The notes under the pieces are model-generated. The model saw nothing but the letters and a program-made list of their open reading frames with translations. It made no database searches and had not been told where the DNA came from. This document shows positions 55,996 to 64,000 of a stretch of DNA of 64,000 bases, one piece after another; positions within the stretch are counted from its first letter, which is position 1, and each line of letters starts with the position of its first letter. The position numbers and the translations under genes are program-made. Origin of the DNA: Triatoma infestans (taxonomy: Eukaryota > Arthropoda > Insecta > Hemiptera > Reduviidae); contig JAAEAF010001917.1 of NCBI GenBank assembly GCA_011037195.1, positions 109,096-173,095 on the forward strand, read 5' to 3'.

Positions 55996-57600
55996 ATCTG
56001 GTATGAAATACTCACACACGACGTTCTTTTATTGCAATATAAATGTATAGTTTTTCATTTTTATTAACAACTCTCCTTCGAACATGGAATTTATTTTTAT
56101 TAAATTTAATTGATTAAAATTTAGACATTTATTGAGGAAAGCGTGACCTTCCAGTCCCTCAGAACCCCCTCCAATAAAATTGTCAAACAGAAGTAATAAA
56201 TTGATATTTATACGTGTGTAGAAACACATTGCTAACTTTATCGAGAGAATCGCAGAAAACTGAAAAAAAAAGAAACCGTTGAATAAAATCGCACTTCGAG
56301 TCAACCGATTTTCTTCAAATTCGGAATTTTGGAATTGCTTTTAATGTTTATTATATATATATTTCGTTGGAGATAGTTTCGAGAAAATCGCAACAAAAAA
56401 ACTAGAGAATCCATTCAGTAAAGTGATACTTCCGGAAGGCCGATTTTGATCAAGTAGAACTTTAACGAAGTATGAAGTTTGATTATTCGAAGATTTTTTT
56501 TTCCGTTTGGAATTATGCTGATCAAACATATACTCACACAGATACTCACTGTCAAAGAGTCATGGAGGAGTAAAATTTTACTTTAAATAACCTATCTGTT
56601 TAATTCGCCTATATGTCCTTGACAGTTCCTGAGAAAGTGCAGAGCTGTCCGAAACTTCGAAAAAATAAATTGAAATTCGTTGGTGTCTGTCTGTATGGTG
56701 AAAGTCGCAAAAAAATTGGGAAAAAAAATTGTCAGCAGAGTTGCACTTCCGCTGAAGGAATTTTCTTCAAACTTGGAATTTTCGCATCATATTTCACTGT
56801 TATTATTGATTATATAGATGATAGAATAATACAAGAAATTGAACTAACACTTTATAGGAAAACATACCCCCCAAAACCCCTCTTAAATTAATTTTTTCGT
56901 AAAAAGAAACTTCAACTAAAAGTGTAACTATTTGTATGTGTAGTTAATGTTGTGAGTTTAAAGAAAATCGTTGTAGTTATTTTTGAGAAAATCGCAAAAA
57001 TGTTGAAAAATCCATTCAGTAAAGCGTTACTTCCGGTTATCCGATTTTTATGAAATCTTATTGTCGGGACCCATGCTAGCACTAAATATCAAGTTTGAAC
57101 TTTATGCGATATTCCCTATTTGAGACTTCCTACCACACACACAAACAACACAGAGTACATCCAAATTAATAGAGAGTATTTTCAAAATTTTGGAATAATC
57201 AATAAAAGAAAATTTGGCCGATAATAATAATACTAAAAATAAATATATAAAATAAAATAAATTAAAAATAAAAAAGACAAAAATCAAATAAAAAAAAAAA
57301 AAAAAAACAGAAATAAATGTATGTATGTATGTTTGTACGAGTATGTAGAATAAAGAAAATGAATGCTGATTAAGAATGACTGGATAAATTGGCTATCCTT
57401 TATTATAAAATTAGTTACTAATGTATTGATTTAAACATCTAATATCCAAATGGAGCATGTTGAAATGGAAAGTTATACACAAAAATAAAAATTATAAAAA
57501 AATTATAAAAAAAAAAAAACACACAGAGAACAATTTCAAATTCGGTATCGTAAATTTGACACGATCGCAATACTTCCTCTTACCAGCACTAAGCAGAAGT
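55996..57600 (+). repeat. RF1, about two overlapping copies ending in a shared hairpin
   Basis: Starts AATCTGGTATGAAATACTCA at 55,996. The 'CACTTC' blocks occur four times (about 56,292, 56,425, 56,743 and 57,022), more than one unit's worth, indicating a duplication or a second copy. It ends ATTTGACACGATCGCAATAC, then CTTCCTCTTACCAGCACTAAGCAGAAG, a hairpin at 57,573-57,599. An opposite-strand copy abuts that hairpin. Confidence 0.65.
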
Positions 57601-57840
57601 GTGTTTTGTGTGAATGTGAACAAAATATCTTAAAATAAAAAACGATAAATAGTAAGCTATTCGAACTTGCCATTCCGTTTAGATACCGCCATTGCATTTG
57701 ATACGAAGGTTTCGGTAACATCCACCAAAAGTGTATCTTTTTACAATAGATTTTTTGTCTCAAGTTTTTTATGATTTCCTCAAAAATGACTACAATTATT
57801 TTCATTAAACTTGGAAACTTAGAAGCCGTGTCAGCAGAGT
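57573..57840 (-). repeat. RF1 copy converging on the same hairpin
   Basis: From the hairpin rightward the plus strand reads TGTGAACAAAATATCTTAAA, 'GCCATTCCGTTTAGATACCG', 'TTTCCTCAAAAATGACTACA' and 'TTCATTAAACTTGG', i.e. RF1 in reverse. The pair is tail-to-tail and uses one terminal palindrome. Confidence 0.6.
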
Positions 57841-58860
57841 GGGGAGGAAAATATATAAATAAACCACACACATATGCTGATTTACAACTATATTTTAACA
57901 TACTACATTTAATATTAGGTGTAGGGGATGACTGGCAAAGCCCCCGCAATCTATTGAATTTTCTTGTAATTATTTATTTGCGTTATAATATTCTAACAAG
58001 CCGTTTATTATTTTTATTTTTTCCACTAGCGACTGAATAGCAACAATGCAGGACTCTGATTGCAGGTTTATATATGTATATTACAAATTACCAAAAGAAT
58101 AACGAGCGAAGATGTTTCTTTTATAGTAACAATGATAATTACAAATTCAGTTAAAGGAAATTAATTAGCTGAATTGTTGCCGACAAAAAAGACCTTCACT
58201 AATTCTTCACAATGAGAAAGGGAATTAGAAAACTGAGCTTGAAGGAGACAGGAAGAGAGAAAAGACTTACTACTAAGAGAAAGATAGCGGAAATAAAAAA
58301 AAAAGTTAATAGATAGTTTTAAGTGGTACTTTAAAGCTTGAAGCCTTCCCCTAACCAACTAACTTACCTCGAACACTGATGTTGTAAGTTTACTGTTGCA
58401 AAAGACCAGTAAGTGTTTTTAATGAATCTGTTCTTAATGTAGAGTTTAGAAGCTGGTTTTTGTGGCTGAAAAACTTTTTCAACATCGGAAAAACCACGTT
58501 CCACCTGGAAATAATATTTTCCAAATATATATTAAATGAAAAAAAAAGGAAACCTACTTTAATTGAAAATATATTTTAATTATATTATTTAATTTTTGGT
58601 TGTGTTAATTTAGGTCAACAATTAATTATGGTCCAAGTAAAATTACTGACTTATTTAAATACATTTTTCTTATTAGATTAAAATATTTAATTCTTATTAA
58701 TAATATACAAATAATGGGATCGTAAAATAACCTGAAATGGCACTTTAGAGGAAGCTCAAATCTTTTACAGATTAGAGGAAAATCTAATTTCCTTTCTTCA
58801 CCAAATCCAAGCAACGGAAATGAACTTTACCGGAAAAAAAATTCAAATAATAATTTGTAG
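57840..58860. other. No recognisable gene
   Basis: AT-rich, short frames only. Confidence 0.5.
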
Positions 58861-58869
58861 CACTTAATA

Positions 58870-59289
58870 TGTATAGTTGGGGTATCAACTTTAGAGAAAA
58901 ATCGCTGGAGCTGTTTGCAGGAAAATTACAACAACAAAAAAACAGCTTTAGAAAAGAAATTCATTCAATAAAGTGGTATTTCCGTTTGACCGACGTTTAG
59001 TAAAGCATTTCCGGTTGATAAGATTTTGTTCTTAAGCTTTGCCAAAGTCGAATTCAATTTAAGTAAATAAACGAAATTTCAAGTTTCAGCTACCTTTTTT
59101 GAGAGATACATTCGAAACATATATCCCGTTGAAAATTCAATTTCGTAATTTTGCCCACGATTTCCACTTAAAGCAAATAGTGCAAAAAAAAAGCTATATA
59201 ATCTGGTGTGAAACATTCACACAACATTTGCCTAATTCTATCAGAATAGATCTCAATATTGCAATTTTTACTATATTATGGTTTTAATT
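58870..59289 (+). repeat. RF1 3' part followed by a second RF1 start
   Basis: 'GAGAAAAATCGCTGGAGCTG', 'AGTGGTATTTCCGTTTGACC', 'AAATTTCAAGTTTCAGCTAC' and 'CCCGTTGAAAATTCAATTTC' lead to a degraded end near 59,180. ATCTGGTGTGAAACATTCAC then starts a new copy at 59,199, which is cut by the LINE at about 59,290. Confidence 0.6.
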
Positions 59290-60125
59290 TTTTTTTTTTT
59301 TTATTATTACATAAACGTGGAACTGCGTATTAAGTTTACAGGGACATAAAGGTTGATGCCAGAAAGTAGAATTTGATAAAAATAATCTAAGGCAACTTCT
59401 AGAGACTTATCATGAATAAAAGACCAGTCTTGACTAGTAAGATACATGTTTAAGAGATTATATTTACCATTATTATAATCATAGACAAATTTATGACTCC
59501 TTAGTAAATTAATATTAGTATCACAGCAGATCTTTAAGGGAGGATGGTAATTATCAACATTGGTAATTGCAATATCACATTTCTTTACATTTAAACTTAA
59601 TTACTAAACACTAAATCTAACAAATTTGAATTTTCATAATTGCCTATTTTATTATATTGCTTTAGGCCCAATAAATCACAGAATGAATTTTTTACTAGGT
59701 TAGCACTCTGATATGAACACTGTGACGATACTTTGCACCAAGATTCACACCAATCCACACTACGAAGTTTATAATCACCAAAAAGTACTATCTTAGAATT
59801 TGGATATTGTTGTAAAACATCTTCTACAACTTGGCAGTGTTGTTCATACATGTTTATGGTGGAATCCGGAGGGAGGTACACACCCCCGACAATAAGGGTG
59901 GATGTTTTCATAGATATTTTGACAAATACCTGTTCAATATTACTACTTACAGCAATGATGCGGGAAGACACTAAATATAGCAGTGAGAGTTCTTCCTCCC
60001 AGATCTCTTGTGTCCACCACTTCTATCTGCTCTGTAAATGTTAAAGTTTGAGAAATCTAATTCATCATCACTAATGGAATCACATAAATTTGTTTCAGTG
60101 AAGAAAGTACTTTACATCTACTTTT
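59290..60125 (-). pseudogene. Jockey-like LINE endonuclease, inverted 5' half
   Basis: Minus strand from about 60,125: TFFTETNLCDSISDDELDFS, FNIYRADRS (APE endonuclease N-terminal 'ETwL...i.d.El.....yR.DR'). STLIVGGVYLPPDSTI and SKIVLFGDYKL (GD motif of the catalytic core) follow, then NSNLLDLVFSN, and the EN-RT linker piece NMYLTSQDWSFIHDK with INLYVPVNLI ending near 59,290. The 124-codon frame 59,597-59,971 is the longest open part. Orientation is opposite to the RT half that begins 15-20 bases to the right. Confidence 0.85.
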
Positions 60126-60139
60126 CCTTATTGGTACAA

Positions 60140-61137
60140 CTCTGAATTAATTTGTCTAGTAATAGCGAAGAAAATTGCCTACTACTTCTTCAAAATAACA
60201 AACTCAAAAGATTATTCTAGATTTTCCACTCTAAGATCCAAATGCAAATCATTGTCTAAATATTTGTATGAGCATTATATAATTCAGACTGAAAGCAATA
60301 TTCTGACAAATCCATACATTTTTTGGAGTTATATTAAGTCTACCAAATCCAGCGTTGATATTCCAAATGAAATGTTTGTAAACAATCAGTCTTGTACAAA
60401 AGGTGATGAAATTGCTGAGTTGTTTGCATCACATTTTTCTAATGTATTTTCAAAAGATGAAGCTTCCATTGCTGCTCTTAATCTGGCTTCTGCTTTACTA
60501 GCAATATAAACTTTACACCCTTCCTTATCTCAATGTGTGATATCGAGAAAGCTATTCAACATTTAAATAAATATCACTCTGCAGGTCCTGATGGAGTTCC
60601 TCCTTGTCTTTCATTGCGATGCACACAACCTTTGTTAGTCCCTTTATTTTTATTGTTCAATCGTTCCCTCTCTACCAGGCAATTTCTCTCACGTTGGAAA
60701 TCCAATGTTGTAATTCCTATATTCAAAAATGGTTCCAGACAAGATGTACAAAATGATCATCCTATCAGTATTTTAAGTGCCATTCCTAAACTCTTCGAAT
60801 CAATTGTTTACACTAAGCTAATGTCTTCAGTAAGGAATATAATCATACATGAACAACATGGCTTTCTCTCCAAAAAATCTGTTACCACGAACTTATGTCT
60901 TATGCCCAGTGTATATTTAAATGTTTCGAAAAATGTTCTCAAGTTGACTCTGTCTACACTGACTATTCCAAAGCTTTTGATAGTGTAAACCATACATTAC
61001 TTCTTACTAAACTTAAATCTTTGGGCAATTATGGTACAATGCTATGCTGGTTGCAAAATTATCTTACCCACCGCAGTCAGACTGTTAAAGTAAAATCATT
61101 CCTTTCATTGCCTTATCCTGTCCTTTCTGGAGTATCT
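60140..61137 (+). pseudogene. Jockey-like LINE reverse transcriptase, 3' half cut at motif B
   Basis: Plus strand: KKIAYYFFKITNSKDYSRFS and NPYIFWSYIKSTKSS (linker). YHSAGPDGVPPCLSLRC (RT entry), NDHPISILSAIPKLFESIVY (motif 1; the family has NYRPIS) and HEQHGFLSKKSVTTNL (motif 2) follow. VYTDYSKAFDSVNHTLLLTK (motif A with the catalytic Asp) and the 'VLSGV' start of motif B come last. It ends abruptly at 61,137, where an LTR starts, so YADD and everything downstream are absent from the window. At least two frameshifts (near 60,510-60,533 and 60,895-60,990) split the frame. It directly continues the domain order of the inverted half. Confidence 0.87.
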
Positions 61138-61479
61138 TGTAATGGTTGTAGGAGGAGATGTTGGTTGTAGATGTTGATAGATAAATAACACCTCAATATC
61201 GGTATAAGATATATAATTGATATATATGTATATGACTGACTGCCAAGGACTGTATACTTTACACTACAAGAACTGAACAGACAGACTGACGTGGCTAAAC
61301 GATATGTACAATTCAAGTGTGAGACTGTGAACAGAATATCTTTTTTTGACTCTGTCTCTCGTATATATATCCAACTGGCCTCTCCTCTCCTCTCTCTCGA
61401 GAGGAGCTCTTTCTCTCTGATGCGTGGTGGGGGTTCACTCGCTAGTGTGGATGAGTGGTAGGGGTTCACTACCCCTACA
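61138..61479 (-). repeat. 3' LTR of an LTR retrotransposon
   Basis: Minus strand starts TGTAGGGGTAGTGAACCCCT and ends CCATTACA at 61,138 (TG..CA ends, 342 bp). A polypurine tract precedes it. TATATATACGAGAG on minus near 61,355-61,368 could be its TATA box. Its left edge interrupts the LINE reverse transcriptase exactly. The matching 5' LTR would lie beyond base 64,000. Gypsy or Copia cannot be told without pol. Confidence 0.75.
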
Positions 61480-61494
61480 TCATCCCCCTCCTGA
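61480..61494 (-). promoter_or_regulatory. Polypurine tract of the LTR element
   Basis: Minus strand TCAGGAGGGGGATGA directly precedes the LTR start, the expected site of plus-strand priming. Confidence 0.75.
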
Positions 61495-63838
61495 AGTAAT
61501 TTTTCGTTTGTGAAAAATTAGCGTTGGTAGCTTGGCTGAAACGATGATGTTGATGCTGCTAAATTTGTAGCATATGTGGCTAGCATGCGACTAGCATGCT
61601 GTGCTTTTTTTTTTTTGAAAGCCAGAGTTGTCAAGTCTGTCACAGAGATTTTTTTTAAAATTTTGAGCAGTCTTTGGCAGTAATTTAAATATGTACATTG
61701 AAAGAACAATATTTACATGATTGGTTATTAACATAATTTGAGAAAAGAAAACTAATAATTTCAATACATGATATTGGATCTGCATTTTTAGTTTAGAAAT
61801 ATTAAGAGATCCATTAATTATTTATATTTGCAATCCAGATGCCATTGAAAATTTAAAATTATTTACATTTGTTTTTATTTTGTCAATTGTTTATGTTATT
61901 GAAATACTTGGTAAATCCATTACTAAGTATCATGTAAGAGTTAGAATTATATTTACAAGGAGTTTTGCTGAATTTATGTGCATCATGGATTCATTTTCGA
62001 TATAAAATTAGAAATTTAAAAATTTGAATATAAAATTGAACATAAAAATTGACTAAATCTAAGGTACAATAATGATTAAACAATTTATTTATTTATTTTT
62101 TTTTTTATTAAATAAATATTTTCGCTTGAGTATAAGTATTAAACAATTGAAAAAATTCATGATTCATTTTCGATATAAAATTAGAAATGATTTCCATGTA
62201 ATGAAACTTATGGTTATAAGCAATTAAAAATTTCCAGATGAATGAAAAACGTCATGATTATGGTATAAATGTTAAAAAAAAATTATTACCTAATTAAGTA
62301 ATGATATACAATAATAATGATTTGATTAAATTGTTAAAATATCTTCTAATAATTATTCAGATGTAACAAAACTAATGGCTATAAACAACTGTTCATTTTT
62401 AAAGATGACTCTAAGAAATAGAATATGAATACAAATAAAATTTCAAGATTGATTCTACATAAATTTAAAATTCATTGAAAATTATACAATTGAAAAAGAT
62501 TTTTGATAAATATCACAATTATAGAAGTAGATAATTAATAAACAAATGTGATGTAAAAAGATGCAGAGTAAAATTTAAAAATTAATACATACTTAAAATA
62601 ATTGATAGAAAATTATATAATTGATTGATGATATGACTTGATATAATAAAATATATAATTAATTTTTTTTTTTCTTTTGTAAACACACATATTTATTTAT
62701 ATACAATTGTTTCTAGGAACCTTAATAATTTGTGTGTGTTTAGGCAAATTAATTAAATAGAAAGGAATGTTAGAAAAAGAAGAAAATAAATTTGTTAAAG
62801 TGAAAAAAAGAATTTATCAAAGAAGTGATAATGTATGCAAATGCATGATGAAAAAAAAGAAGCAATTTATGGAAGAAATGATAATGTACCTTTCCCATGG
62901 AAGATCCTTTGAATCAAGATGATTTAATTTAGTGTTTTATTAATCTTCGTTGATGCTTGTTGATTGTATGTTTAAATCTTATAATTCAATATTCGTCGAT
63001 GTTTAAAATTTGTATATTTGTCGATTTTGATTTTATTTAATTATATTTTTATTTTATTTTATTTATTTTGTTTTGTTTATTTTGTTGTATAAATTCTATA
63101 ATTTATACTTTCGTGGAATAATATATTTTGTTTGTTTTGTGTTTGTAGACGAATTAAATTACTTTCTTTTTTTTTTGCTTCCAACAAGGGTTGGAGTTGT
63201 CATACGCTGTCTTATAAATCAAGGTGCAATGATTTAATGTATTTGTTTTAGTTGATTTCTGAATCAACGGTGCAATGATGACTTTGTTTTCTAAATTTGT
63301 TTTATGCATTATTTGCACGAAGAAATTTGTTTTATGTTATGCGAAGAAATTTGTGTTATGCATAATGTTGTACTAAGAAATTTGTTTTACGAAGAAGGCC
63401 TTGATAGAAACGTTTGCTTAATTTATGTAAACTTAATATTAATTTATAACTAGTGGACGAAATCGATTTCTTGCGAGCAGGAATGCAGGAATGCGCAGCT
63501 AGGATACGGCCGTAAGGAGAAGTGGGTGTGAGCTCATAAATAATTAATTAATTATTCGAAGTTCGATGAATGTCTGCATAATTAATTAATAATTCGAAGT
63601 TCGATGAATGTCTGCAGACTTAATTAATAATTTGAAGTTCGGTGAATGTCTGCAGATTATGTCGACAGAATTCGAAGTGCTAAAGCTAGATAGATTAAGC
63701 GAATATTTTGTTAGTGGCAAACAAGTATTATAATAGCATTATAAAATATATATGAATGTATATGGCCATTTGAAAGAAAATTATTTAGTTGGGGTGTTGA
63801 TTTTAATCACCCTTCAAGGTACATGTGACAAAAAACAA
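61495..63838 (-). other. Internal, apparently non-coding region of the LTR element
   Basis: About 2.3 kb of extremely AT-rich sequence between the polypurine tract and the first open frame at the window edge. No pol or env motif is visible in any frame. A T-run followed by a 'GAGTTGTCA..TCTGTC'-type phrase appears at about 61,608-61,640, and a related phrase at 63,171-63,212. It may be a long 3' untranslated region or the body of a non-autonomous element. Confidence 0.5.
63541..63656. repeat. 38-bp tandem repeat, three copies
   Basis: TTCGAAGTTCGATGAATGTC starts at 63,554 and 63,592, with a variant (TTTGAAGTTCGGTGAATGTC) at 63,630, a regular 38-bp step with AT-rich spacers containing TTAATTAATAA. 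Confidence 0.9.
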
Positions 63839-64000
63839 TTAAAAGTGAAAGTAGTAAGTATAATAAACTGGGTTTTTACCAGGTGCAGAAAGATTTCTCC
63901 TTTTATTAGTACTTCCATTGTTCGGCAATTCCTTGAAGATTAAAATTTCCCAATTGACCTGGGAAAATCCTTTCCTATTGAATGTGGCTGGAATTCCTTC
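63839..64000 (-). CDS. Unrecognised open frame entering from the right edge (partial)
   Basis: On minus, 53 codons run from the window edge (EGIPATFNRKGFSQVNWEIL ... NKRRNLSAPGKNPVYY) to a TAA at 63,839-63,841. I do not recognise the protein. It is in the same orientation as the LTR at 61,138, so it could be the end of that element's coding region. It could equally be an exon or chance. Confidence 0.25.
   Translation of the reverse strand, partial: EGIPATFNRKGFSQVNWEILIFKELPNNGSTNKRRNLSAPGKNPVYYTYYFHF

Noticed and set aside
63541..63656. attachment site or origin iterons
   Set aside because: Short tandem repeat inside an AT-rich retroelement-like region; nothing else supports an origin or integration site.

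Overview
The window is AT-rich eukaryotic DNA, most likely from an insect and plausibly a hemipteran. That guess rests on the transposon mix (Jockey-like and RNase H-bearing LINEs, a Ty3/Gypsy element, tRNA-derived SINEs, a mariner-type transposase fossil); I recognise no host gene that would fix the species. Nearly everything identifiable is mobile DNA, much of it nested. No rRNA, functional tRNA, CRISPR array or prokaryotic operon is visible.

Layout. 1-327: tail of a Jockey-like LINE. 1.9-2.3 kb: possible Harbinger relic. 2.6-3.2 kb: first long copy of a dispersed repeat, here called RF1. 3.38-3.57 kb: tRNA-SINE. 5.24-5.45 kb: possible terminal exon. 5.8-6.1 kb: LINE ORF1 fragment. 6.2-6.8 kb: solo LTR. 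8.5-9.7 kb: an RF1 copy split by two LINE 3' ends. 12-17 kb: more RF1, an R2-type LINE 3' end and a perfect fold-back. 21-24.4 kb: two LINE C-terminal relics. 24.6-26.7 kb: two RF1 copies with CA/TG microsatellites. 27.17-29.33 kb: a 5'-truncated LINE with reverse transcriptase. 29.6-30.3 kb: transposase fossil. 32.2-34.7 kb: two RF1 copies, one carrying a SINE with an 11-bp target duplication. 35.75-47.3 kb: an RNase H-bearing LINE on the minus strand, split by a 6.7-kb Gypsy element on the plus strand (38,682-45,355). 47.9 kb: 19-bp minisatellite. 49.07 kb: another SINE. 49.93-50.52 kb: a MITE. 53.4-54.5 kb: a divergent direct repeat pair. 56-59.3 kb: RF1 again. 59.3-61.1 kb: a LINE with its 5' half inverted, cut by the 3' LTR of an element that runs off the right edge.

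The most coherent new signal is RF1. At least nine long copies, in both orientations, share a start motif (TCTGGTGTGAAAC, then a TTCACAC-type run, then ACTTTCTCTTACT), the same internal order of ACTTCCGG blocks, a CA/TG microsatellite at one fixed position, and a 3' hairpin built from CTTTCTCTTACT and AGTAAGAGAAAG. This resembles non-autonomous Helentron-type elements (DINE/HINE), but no autonomous partner is present and the class is inference.

The genes do not form a host pathway. The order of events can be read from the nesting: the LINE before the Gypsy at 38.7 kb, RF1 before the SINE at 32.5 kb and before the LINE ends at 8.7 and 9.2 kb, and the inverted LINE before the LTR element at 61.1 kb.
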